Assembly: GCF_000305775.1 (NCBI RefSeq)
Contig: NC_018866.1
Coordinates: 496,001 to 560,000 of the forward strand
Direction: 5' to 3'
Origin: Dehalobacter sp. DCA
GTDB lineage: Bacteria; Bacillota; Desulfitobacteriia; Desulfitobacteriales; Syntrophobotulaceae
Length of the DNA stretch: 64,000 nucleotides
Shown here: positions 16,216 through 23,973 of the stretch, piece after piece
Layout of the letters: each line of letters starts with the position of its first letter
Numbering within the stretch: position 1 is the first letter of the stretch
Position numbers and translations under genes: made by a program
The notes under the pieces: model-generated
Databases searched by the model: none
Seen by the model: the letters and a program-made list of their open reading frames with translations, nothing else
What the model was told of the DNA's origin: nothing

Positions 16216-17469
16216 ATGTCGAATAAATCACTGCCTTTTTCCAGTCAGGAAATTGAAAGAATTGCCCAGGAGTATGGAACGCCTTTTCATATTTACGATG
16301 AAAAAGCAATTCGGGAGAACGTACGCAGGCTTCAGGCTGCCTTTGCCTGGAATCCAGGCTTTAAAGAATATTTTGCTGTAAAGGCGACGCCTAATCCGTA
16401 TATCTTAAAAATTTTAGCCGAAGAGGGCACCGGCGCGGACTGCAGTTCTCTTCCAGAACTTATTTTGGCCGAGAAGGCCGGATTGGAAGGGGAAAACATT
16501 GTATTCTCTTCAAATGATACGCCGGCAGCCGAATTCTGCAAGGCCAGGGACCTTGGAGCGATCATCAATCTGGACGATATCACCCATATCGATTTTCTGG
16601 ACAGAGAAGCCGGAATACCTGAAATGATCTCTTTCCGCTATAACCCCGGTCCGCTGCGCGAGGGCAATACGATTATCGGAAAACCCGAAGATGCCAAATA
16701 CGGACTGACAAGAGAGCAGCTTTTTGAAGCGTATGCCAAAGTGAGAAGTCTCGGTGCCAAAAGATTCGGTATTCATACCATGGTAATTTCCAATGAACTT
16801 GATCCGGAGTTTTTTGTCGAGACGGCCCGGATGATGTTTGAACTGGCGGTGGAACTGAAAGAAAAGCTCGGTATCCGGATTGAAATCATTAATCTTGGCG
16901 GTGGAATCGGAATTCCGTACCGGCTGGGTCAGGATCCTGTAAATCTGGAATATGTCGGGAAACGGATCAAACAGGTTTACGAACAACTGCTTGTTCCGGC
17001 AGGACTGGACCCGTTGAAGGTAGCCATGGAGTGCGGACGGATGATTACAGGACCTTACGGTTATGTGGTTGCCAGGGTGCTTCATAAAAAAGAAATCTAC
17101 AAGAACTACATCGGACTCGATGCCAGCATGGCTGATCTGATGCGTCCGGGGATTTACGGCGCTTATCATCATATCACGGTTGTCGGGAAAGAACAGTTGG
17201 TACCGGACCATCAGTATGATGTGACCGGAGGGCTTTGTGAGAATAACGATAAATTTGCGGTAGACAGGATTTTGCCCAAAATGGATATCGGGGATCTTGT
17301 GGTGATTCATGACACGGGTGCCCATGGACATGCCATGGGATTCAATTATAACGGCAAGCTCAGATCAAAAGAACTTCTTCTGAAAACTGACGGCCGGGTT
17401 GAGATGATCAGAAGAGCCGAAACCATTGAGGATTATTTTGCGACGCTGGATTTTTCCGGGCTTAATTAG
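16216..17469 (+). CDS. lysA: Diaminopimelate decarboxylase
   Basis: The 417-residue protein belongs to the fold-type III (alanine-racemase-like) PLP decarboxylases. The PLP lysine is in YFAVKATPNP. Further motifs are IINLGGGIGIPY, MECGRMITGPYG and VTGGLCENNDKFA with the active-site Cys, and DTGAHGHAMGFNYN. It makes L-lysine from meso-diaminopimelate, the last step of the pathway. An AGGAGG site precedes the ATG. The lysine riboswitch upstream agrees with this function. Its 3' end overlaps the convergent BrkB gene by 8 bases. Confidence 0.93.
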   Translation: MSNKSLPFSSQEIERIAQEYGTPFHIYDEKAIRENVRRLQAAFAWNPGFKEYFAVKATPNPYILKILAEEGTGADCSSLPELILAEKAGLEGENIVFSSNDTPAAEFCKARDLGAIINLDDITHIDFLDREAGIPEMISFRYNPGPLREGNTIIGKPEDAKYGLTREQLFEAYAKVRSLGAKRFGIHTMVISNELDPEFFVETARMMFELAVELKEKLGIRIEIINLGGGIGIPYRLGQDPVNLEYVGKRIKQVYEQLLVPAGLDPLKVAMECGRMITGPYGYVVARVLHKKEIYKNYIGLDASMADLMRPGIYGAYHHITVVGKEQLVPDHQYDVTGGLCENNDKFAVDRILPKMDIGDLVVIHDTGAHGHAMGFNYNGKLRSKELLLKTDGRVEMIRRAETIEDYFATLDFSGLN

Positions 17470-18277
17470 CCCTGTCAATTAACGCAGCATTCAGTGCGCT
17501 GCCGAGCAGGAGTATAACACAGCTCCAGTACAGCCACAACAGAAGAATGATGATGCCTGCAATGCTTCCGTAGGCCAGGGTATAGCTGTTGAAATGATTC
17601 ACGTAATAGGCAAAGGCCAGAGAAATAATAATCCATCCGCCTGCGGAAAATAACGAACCAGCAAAGTAACTCCGGATCGGATATTTGTTGTGGGTTGCGA
17701 TGATATTCAGCAGGATGAAGATCATAATCAGAAAAATAAGCTGGATAAGCAGGCGAAGGTTCTGCCAGATGAGCGGAAATATATTGTCCGGCCCTAAAAG
17801 ATAGACAAAAATATTGGCCAGTTTTTGACCGAAGATTAATACCAGGAATGAACCAACAATAGCCAGCGCAACGATAACAAAAAAAAGCAAAGCCGAAAGT
17901 TTTAAACGAAAAAACGACCAGGTTTCCTGAAGACCGTAGGCTTTGCCGGCTCCTCTCATCAAGGCATTGATACCATTCAACGATGCCCACAGAGCGCCAA
18001 TCATGCTTAAGACAAGCAAAGCAGGGCTGCTGCGAACGCTGAAGACCTCATTGACAATGGTTTCAACCATTTGGACGGTTTCCGCAGGCAGCAGGAACTT
18101 AAAACTGCTGAAAAACTCAGCATTGCTAATGTTCAGAAAACCGACCAGGGTCAGAAGAAAAATAACAAACGGAAAGAAGGACAGGATGATGTAGTAGGCG
18201 ACCTGTCCGCTAAGCGCAAATAATTCATTGATGGAGATGATCCGAACATACTTCCGGAAAAAGCTATGCCAGTTCAT
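17462..18277 (-). CDS. YihY/BrkB-family membrane protein
   Basis: Start placed at ATG 18277 (MNWHSFFRKY); a TTG start at 18304 is possible and neither has a strong ribosome site. The 271-residue protein has about six membrane segments. Family features are AYYIILSFFPFVIFLLTLVG near the start, MIGALWASLNGINALMRGAGKAYG in the middle and YGSIAGIIILLLWLYWSC near the end. The family was once called ribonuclease BN but is now regarded as a membrane protein of unclear, possibly transport, function. Confidence 0.88.
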   Translation of the reverse strand: MNWHSFFRKYVRIISINELFALSGQVAYYIILSFFPFVIFLLTLVGFLNISNAEFFSSFKFLLPAETVQMVETIVNEVFSVRSSPALLVLSMIGALWASLNGINALMRGAGKAYGLQETWSFFRLKLSALLFFVIVALAIVGSFLVLIFGQKLANIFVYLLGPDNIFPLIWQNLRLLIQLIFLIMIFILLNIIATHNKYPIRSYFAGSLFSAGGWIIISLAFAYYVNHFNSYTLAYGSIAGIIILLLWLYWSCVILLLGSALNAALIDRAN

Positions 18278-18321
18278 ATTTGTTAGCCCCGCAGTTTTGA
18301 ACAAGTCTGATCGTTTAACTT

Positions 18322-18702
18322 TTACAAAATGTTATTTAACTTCAGTGTTTCTGATTTTGGGACCTCCTGCAACAGGAAAGTCAGGGTATTCAATTCAGCC
18401 ATGGAATGGCTTTTTTCTTTGTACTTAACGTATTGGGAAAGGCGTTTGTAGGAGATTTCTATATTATTCAGGATACTGTGATTGAGAAAAATGGACCACC
18501 AATCGTGCAGTTTGGTCCAATGATCATAGGTTTGCTGTATCTTTAGGGAGGCTTCGTCCCATTTATCAGAGGCGATCAGAAGCTCGACCTGATTCAGATT
18601 ATCCAGAACAGCGCCGGAAGTAGAATCGATCCTGTCGGCCACCCATAAGGTCGATCCGATTAGAATCACGAAACCCAAGATAATGGTGAGCGTCGAACGC
18701 AT
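18322..18702 (-). CDS. DUF4363-type membrane-anchored protein
   Basis: The 126-residue product has one N-terminal membrane segment (LTIILGFVILIGSTLWV) followed by a helical domain with DNLNQVELLIASDKWDEA and a Trp-rich stretch (WTKLHDWWSIFLNH). These agree with the DUF4363 family. An AGGAGG-type site precedes the ATG. It follows the DUF421 gene by 39 bases on the same strand; the two families are often neighbours in Firmicutes, sometimes linked to spores. The function is unknown. Confidence 0.78.
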   Translation of the reverse strand: MRSTLTIILGFVILIGSTLWVADRIDSTSGAVLDNLNQVELLIASDKWDEASLKIQQTYDHWTKLHDWWSIFLNHSILNNIEISYKRLSQYVKYKEKSHSMAELNTLTFLLQEVPKSETLKLNNIL

Positions 18703-18741
18703 GCTGTCTCCTCCTTCCCTAAAGAGAATATTTATTTGGAA

Positions 18742-19425
18742 TTATTTGTTTGGGTCTGCTTTTGGCTGAATATAGAGCTTGCGCTGGGAGTCGATGCTCG
18801 CAAAAAACACCTTCTTAATATCCGGAACATTTGCTTTGGTCAGTTCCTTATTCAGCCATTGAATATTGACACCCGATTTCTCCAGATTCTTTTGCTGGAG
18901 CTTACCGTCCATGATCAAGGCTAAAGGCAGACCTTCAGCGATTACCTGCAGCTTCAAATCCTGCATATTCACCGGACGTTTGCCTGTTTTGGGGATAACA
19001 CTAAGCTGACCGTTGGTTTCTAGAATCGCATATTCAACATCGGCGATGTTAGGCAGATTTTTAGCCCGGAGCTGTTCAAGCAGGTCACTGAGGTTGTAGC
19101 GAAGTTTCCGAAGCTCGGCTTCGAGGATTTGTCCTTTATTGATCAGGATCGTCGGTTTACCGCAGATAATTCCGCGGGCTTTTTCATACTTTAAAGCGAT
19201 TTCCGAAATGGCCAGGCCAAGCAAAAGCAGGATCAGGACCGGAAATAAGCCCGCCACCAGCGGAATACCGGAATCCTGACTCGGGATAACGGCAAGTTCG
19301 GAAATCATCAGAATGATGACCAGCTCAAAAGGCTGGAGCTGACCAATTTGTCTTTTGCCCATGACTCTTAAGACGAGGACAATAATCAAATAGAGGATAA
19401 TCGTTCGAACAATACCGATCAGCAA
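18742..19425 (-). CDS. DUF421 (YetF-like) membrane protein
   Basis: Start chosen at TTG 19425, 9 bases after AAGGAG; the open frame to 19491 has a poor, charged leader. The 227-residue protein has three N-terminal membrane helices (TIILYLIIVLVLRVMGKRQIG, ELVIILMISELAV, FPVLILLLLGLAI). A cytoplasmic alpha/beta domain follows, with RGIICGKPTILINKGQI and LRAKNLPNIADVEYAILE, the core of the DUF421 family. A short C-terminal domain follows. In Bacillus, YetF-like proteins form membrane complexes of uncertain role. It probably forms an operon with the DUF4363 gene. Confidence 0.88.
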   Translation of the reverse strand: MLIGIVRTIILYLIIVLVLRVMGKRQIGQLQPFELVIILMISELAVIPSQDSGIPLVAGLFPVLILLLLGLAISEIALKYEKARGIICGKPTILINKGQILEAELRKLRYNLSDLLEQLRAKNLPNIADVEYAILETNGQLSVIPKTGKRPVNMQDLKLQVIAEGLPLALIMDGKLQQKNLEKSGVNIQWLNKELTKANVPDIKKVFFASIDSQRKLYIQPKADPNK

Positions 19426-19651
19426 TGGCGTGTGCTCCTTTCGGCCAATATCTCTATTAATTTTTTCCCTGTCCGGGCAATTTATTCTCAATTTCCTGAA
19501 AGTTATGAGGAAAATGCCATGTGATTACCAAAAAAATCAAGAAAATGGAGTGTTTAAAATCTTCCCAAGAACTTTGTTTTGATATACAATGAATAGAATG
19601 ATAGAATTAATTTGGAAATTCATATTTTTTGTAGAATAAGGAGGAAAGCAC

Positions 19652-20758
19652 GTGTTCGAAAACGACATACTGGTTGCTGGTGCAGATCCTGGTTTTGGCG
19701 CCATAAAGCTCGATATTGGCGATACGAAGATATTATTTCCTGCAGTCATCTGTAACGGTAATGAGAGAATTTTCTCAACCTTGGGCAGAACTGAGCTTGA
19801 AAAAGGATCGGATCTCGATAAACAAATCGCTTCTCTTGATGTCATTGTCAGAAATAATTCCAGCGGCGTAGAACGGCATTATTTTATGGGAAGCCTGGCC
19901 GAGAGTCTGAATCCCAAAGAAGCTCATTATTGTTGGGATGAAGATAAATCTACGGACGAAGAAGCGATGTCTTTGCTGATCGTGGGCTTAGCTTTGGCCC
20001 AGCCTTATCCTAAGACGAACATCTATCTCGGAACCGGGGTTCCTGTCAAATTCTACGCCTCTCTGAAAGACAAATACGAGGCGGAATTAAAGGGTTCTTT
20101 TTCTGTGACTTTTCTGTCCGGCACATTCAAGGGACAAACGCGCAGTATGAACATTCTCCGTTCGAGAGTGCTGCCTCAAAGTTACGGCGTATTCATCAAG
20201 GAAACACTGACTGAAGACGGCAAACCGACCAATCCGAAGCTTTTCGGCGGTTATGTCGTTGTCATAGATCCTGGTTTCAGAACCACGGATATTGCCACAT
20301 TTTACGATGGCATTATGCTTGATCCGCCGAATTCATTCAGTATTGAGAAGGGGCTGCAATGGGCCTATGCCGGAGTAGCTGAAAAACTCAAAGAAATGAC
20401 CATGAACCATACCAACCCGATCGAGACGGATGACAAGGAACTTGATAAAATTTTCAGAGTGAATAAAGGATTATATCCGTGGAATAACGGAGCAATTGAC
20501 CTTAATCCTGTCATGAAGAAGATGCTGGCCCAACTGGCCGCTGATATTTCCAGGGAAATTATGAAGACGCTGAAACCGATGGCCGGCAGGATTCATACAA
20601 TTCTTGTCGCCGGTAAAGTTGGGGAGATGATCTTTGAATATCTGAATCTGGAAAATAAGGTTCTGATTGACGATCCTCAGTTTGGAAATGCAGCAGGTTT
20701 CCGGATTATGGCCGCAAACCTGGTCAATAATCTTACCAGGAAAGTAAATGTTGAATAA
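19652..20758 (+). CDS. ParM/StbA-like actin ATPase
   Basis: GTG start with AAGGAGG upstream. The 368-residue protein has the actin-fold signs of the ParM/StbA group: an N-terminal phosphate loop (GADPGFGAIKLDIGD), LGTGVPVKFY, a second phosphate loop (VVVIDPGFRTTDIATF) and an adenosine-binding region (ILVAGKVGEM). Such proteins form filaments that segregate low-copy plasmids, phage or conjugative elements. No phage or plasmid gene lies beside it here, which is unusual. Its stop overlaps the next gene (TAATG), so the pair is translated together; the second gene may encode the DNA-binding or regulatory partner. Confidence 0.8.
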   Translation: MFENDILVAGADPGFGAIKLDIGDTKILFPAVICNGNERIFSTLGRTELEKGSDLDKQIASLDVIVRNNSSGVERHYFMGSLAESLNPKEAHYCWDEDKSTDEEAMSLLIVGLALAQPYPKTNIYLGTGVPVKFYASLKDKYEAELKGSFSVTFLSGTFKGQTRSMNILRSRVLPQSYGVFIKETLTEDGKPTNPKLFGGYVVVIDPGFRTTDIATFYDGIMLDPPNSFSIEKGLQWAYAGVAEKLKEMTMNHTNPIETDDKELDKIFRVNKGLYPWNNGAIDLNPVMKKMLAQLAADISREIMKTLKPMAGRIHTILVAGKVGEMIFEYLNLENKVLIDDPQFGNAAGFRIMAANLVNNLTRKVNVE

Positions 20759-21267
20759 TGAAAACAACAGGTCATCTTGTACTCTATATTTCTGAAAATG
20801 AAGATTTTGAGCTCTGGAGGGTTCTTTCGCAGATCCCTCCGGAGGAACGGTCTGCTTTTGTCAAAAACGCCCTGAAAACTGCGATTGTCCAAAACAACGA
20901 GTCCAGAAATTCTCAGGATCATTGGGCAAGGCAAAATAACGTTCTGCGGCTTGATAAGAGCGCCGGTCAAAGCCCGCTGATGAATGAGGTGGCCATAGAG
21001 GAGCTGGGCTACAACACGATTGCTGCTGCGGATGAAAAAGTCATGCGGCCGTTAATGAACGGTATTTCTCAGAGCAGGGGAAATCCCAGACCCGAGGTGG
21101 ATTTTGATCTTGTACGCGTGGAAGAATTGCTGCAGACCGGTGAGGCAAGGCCCAAGACCTCACTGCCGGGTCTTGACTTCCTGCTTGCGAATGTCATCGG
21201 TGAAGAGGATGATGAAAAAGTTATTGAATTTGTCCGAAAAAGTCAAACTGCCTCCGGAGAAGAATAA
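20758..21267 (+). CDS. Partner protein of the ParM-like actin, unknown family
   Basis: The 169-residue protein starts inside the actin gene's stop codon (TAATG). It is soluble. The N-terminal part (about 1-50: HLVLYISENEDFELWRVL, PPEERSAFVKNALKTAI) resembles a small ribbon-helix-helix or ParR-like module, although this is only suggestive. The rest is poorly structured (NESRNSQDHW, GISQSRGNPRPEV) and acidic (VIGEEDDEKVIEFV). The tight coupling suggests it binds the actin or its DNA site. I do not recognise the family. Confidence 0.7.
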   Translation: MKTTGHLVLYISENEDFELWRVLSQIPPEERSAFVKNALKTAIVQNNESRNSQDHWARQNNVLRLDKSAGQSPLMNEVAIEELGYNTIAAADEKVMRPLMNGISQSRGNPRPEVDFDLVRVEELLQTGEARPKTSLPGLDFLLANVIGEEDDEKVIEFVRKSQTASGEE

Positions 21268-21323
21268 AGCAAATGTTCTCCGCGAGGCAGTTAATTATTT
21301 TGTTAACACGATATTTGGGGTTG

Positions 21324-21426
21324 CGTCATGTACCCTAACCGCTCTTCGGCTGTTGTGCCCTCCCTGGCACAAATAGCCGCGCTTCGCCATCCGGGCTACG
21401 CTTGGCCGCGGATAGACTACATGACG
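21324..21426. repeat. Structured inverted-repeat element
   Basis: Outer arms CGTCATGTA (21324-21332) and TACATGACG (21418-21426) enclose a GC-rich core. The core has a perfect nested hairpin (CGGCT, TTGTGCC, loop, GGCACAA, AGCCG; 21347-21379) and a further CCGCG/CGCGG pair. It lies between the convergent ParM-partner gene and asnB, where a dispersed palindromic element or stable RNA is plausible. No second copy was found in the window. Confidence 0.55.
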
Positions 21427-21560
21427 TTAAATTTCGCGTATTTAAGCGATCGTATGCAGAATACGGGATCCGAATCTTGGCGAATTCTGAATAGCAAAAG
21501 CGCTACGTTTAGGCATTATGGCCTCTTCGATGTAACCGCCTGTATAATTTCCTCTGAAGA

Positions 21561-23402
21561 TCAGATGATGCTGATCTTATATTTTTTGAACCAGAAATCC
21601 AGCTGCAGCAGAAAAGCAAAAAGTCTGGGTGTGTCCATCAGCTGACCGAACCATGGTCGATTGGCATCGGATGACGGGTTGGCCATTAAGTCCTGAAGCT
21701 GTTTTTTATTCACTAACTCATACAGCGGTGAGGCAGAGTCTTCCAGAACAGTACGAAGTCTGCCGGTGACCATCTCCAGGAATTGGGGATGGTGGGTTTT
21801 GGGGTAAGGGCTTTTGCGCCGCCATAGAACATCTTCAGGAAGGATGCCTTCCAGGGCGGTTCGCAAAAGGCCTTTTTCGCGATTTTGCCAGTACTTCATT
21901 TCCCACGGAATATTCCAGACATATTCAACAATCCGGTGGTCACAGAAAGGCACGCGGACTTCCAGACCGGAAGCCATCGTCATTCTGTCTTTGCGGTCAA
22001 GCAGGGTGGGCATGAATCTGGTCAAAGTCAGGTAACTGATTCGTTTATCTTTGTCTGCTTTGGCGTTCCCGGTCCCCGAAACGGGAACTTCTGAAACGGC
22101 TTCCCGGTAGCGCTCTCTTACATAATCTAAAGGTGCGATGATCTGGAGAATTTCCGGTGATAGGATCTGGAGGCGGGTTTGAAGGTCCGTTGACCACGGA
22201 AAGGTATCTGCATTTTTAAGATCATCCCGGTGAAACCACGGATATCCGCCAAAAACTTCATCTGCGCATTCCCCGGAAAGTCCGACCGTTACCGACTCTT
22301 TGATTCTCCGGCTGAACAGCAGCAGGGAAGAATCAACATCGGCCATACCCGGCAGGTCTCTGGCTGCGGCAGCGTCTGTCAAAGCTTCGACCAGTTCTGC
22401 AGTATCCAGAAACAGATTATGGTGGTTGGTGTTGAAGTAATTGGCCATTTTACGCACCCATGGAGCATCCGGATCCGGCTGGTAGTCATTTGCTTGAAAA
22501 TATTTGTCGTTGGCGATGTAGTCAATAGAGAACGTGGGGAGGATTTTTCCTTCAGCCTGATACTTCTTGGCAGCGATAGCCGTTATGATACTGGAATCCA
22601 GACCTCCGGACAATAAAGTCCCGAGGGGAACATCGGAGACAAGCTGACGGGAAATGGCATCGATGACCAGCTCGCGAACATGATCAACCGTTGTTCGGAT
22701 ATCATCTGTATGAGGTTTGTTTTCAAGCTGCCAGTACGGCCACTGTCTCATCCCTTCAAACTTAACCAGCATCGCGTATCCGGGTTTCAGTTCACAAATG
22801 TTTTTAATAACACCAAAACCCGGAGTCCTGGCCGGGGCAATCATAAAAAGTTCGGCGAGGCCTTCACGGTCAATGACCGCAGGGATATCCGGATGGGCAA
22901 GCAGCGCTTTAAGTTCTGAAGCAAAAATGAACGACGGGTATTTGTGATAATAAAACAGCGGTTTAACGCCCATTCTGTCCCGGGCCAGAAAGAGAGACTT
23001 TTCTCGGCAGTCCCAGATCCCAAACGCGAAAATGCCATTGAGTTTCTGAACGCAATCCACGCCCCATTCCAGATAAGACAGAAGCAGGACTTCCGTATCA
23101 GAATGCCCTTGGAAGGAATACCCTTTCGCTGAGAGAGCCTGGCGGACTTCTTCGGTGTTATACAATTCTCCGTTATAAGTAATCGTATAGGCCCAGCCGC
23201 CGCGCCAGCGGGTCATGGGTTGTTTTCCTCCTTCAATATCTACAACCGCCAGCCTGCTGTGGCCCAAAGCAATTTCGGGATAAAGCCATTTTCCCCGAGC
23301 ATCAGGACCGCGGGGGGTAAGGGTGTCGACCATTCTGTCAATGATTGGGCCGGATTCCGACAGATCCTGCGTCCAATCCAGCCAGCCTGTAATTCCGCAC
23401 AA
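21561..23402 (-). CDS. asnB: Asparagine synthetase (glutamine-hydrolysing)
   Basis: The 613-residue protein begins MCGITGW, leaving the N-terminal Cys nucleophile of class II glutaminases. Glutaminase motifs are RGPDARG, ALGHSRLAVVD, NGELYN and HSDTEV. The synthetase half has the pyrophosphate loop LLSGGLDSSIITAIA and, later, GLSGECADEVFGGYPW. It makes asparagine from aspartate, glutamine and ATP. The gene is alone on the minus strand and ends opposite the element at 21324. Confidence 0.93.
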   Translation of the reverse strand: MCGITGWLDWTQDLSESGPIIDRMVDTLTPRGPDARGKWLYPEIALGHSRLAVVDIEGGKQPMTRWRGGWAYTITYNGELYNTEEVRQALSAKGYSFQGHSDTEVLLLSYLEWGVDCVQKLNGIFAFGIWDCREKSLFLARDRMGVKPLFYYHKYPSFIFASELKALLAHPDIPAVIDREGLAELFMIAPARTPGFGVIKNICELKPGYAMLVKFEGMRQWPYWQLENKPHTDDIRTTVDHVRELVIDAISRQLVSDVPLGTLLSGGLDSSIITAIAAKKYQAEGKILPTFSIDYIANDKYFQANDYQPDPDAPWVRKMANYFNTNHHNLFLDTAELVEALTDAAAARDLPGMADVDSSLLLFSRRIKESVTVGLSGECADEVFGGYPWFHRDDLKNADTFPWSTDLQTRLQILSPEILQIIAPLDYVRERYREAVSEVPVSGTGNAKADKDKRISYLTLTRFMPTLLDRKDRMTMASGLEVRVPFCDHRIVEYVWNIPWEMKYWQNREKGLLRTALEGILPEDVLWRRKSPYPKTHHPQFLEMVTGRLRTVLEDSASPLYELVNKKQLQDLMANPSSDANRPWFGQLMDTPRLFAFLLQLDFWFKKYKISII

Positions 23403-23566
23403 AGCTGTTCACTCCTTAAATAATAAAATAATGATAACTGGTATCACCTAATACTATATATATGACCGGCATAACCGAATGTTTCAAAATAATTTTTGTG
23501 AATTCACTTGCTAAATAAAAAGCATTTGTATATAATGATTTACAATAACTGCATAGCTTTAAAGCG

Positions 23567-23826
23567 AAGATTGAGAATAGTAATCATGAACGGAAAATTA
23601 CAGAGAGTCGCAGGTTGGTGTGATTGCGGCAGGGAAGTTTATGACGAATGGCCTCATGAGTACGACCCGAAATCATCGATAGTAGGCGTCGTCGGGAATC
23701 CTACCCGTTATCATCAGGACGTGTATGATCGTACATGTTTGAGCGGGTATAGTAATATACCAATTTGGGTGGTACCGCAGGAGATATAGCCTCTTGTCCC
23801 TTTCTAGGGATAAGGGGCTTTTTATA
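23567..23826 (+). ncRNA. T-box leader, tryptophan specifier
   Basis: Stem I has the AGAGAGTCGCAGG and TTGGTGTGATTGCGG type elements. The T-box sequence GGGTGGTACCGCAG is at 23767-23780, and a terminator hairpin follows (AGCCTCTTGTCCC with GGGATAAGGGGCT and a T-run). The codon TGG at 23649-23651 sits in the specifier position, matching tRNA-Trp and the trp operon downstream. Uncharged tRNA-Trp should allow read-through. The open frame at 23508-23789 overlaps this RNA and is not regarded as a gene. Confidence 0.92.
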
Positions 23827-23918
23827 TTCACGGAAGACTTGATGCCGAACGGAGACCACGCATTAGCGAGGTACCATGTTTACCGGGCATCCAAAGGATA
23901 GATTTGGCGCATCGCTTT

Positions 23919-23940
23919 TACCAGGATGGCAAGGAGCGGC
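23919..23940 (+). repeat. Short dispersed repeat, copy A
   Basis: The 22-base stretch contains GGATGGCAAGGAGCGGC. It agrees at most positions with 56037-56058 and with the reverse complement of 31761-31782. It lies between the T-box terminator and trpEG. Confidence 0.4.
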
Positions 23941-23973
23941 GTTCTATAGCAAGCTCGAGGGAGGCTAATCAAT

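Noticed and set aside
16510-17331. Long minus-strand frame of 273 codons within lysA
   Set aside because: lysA has all PLP-enzyme motifs and a riboswitch; the antisense frame is a codon-bias shadow.
23508-23789. Open frame of 93 codons before trpEG
   Set aside because: It lies across a T-box leader with all conserved elements; the RNA explains the sequence and the protein has no sensible features.
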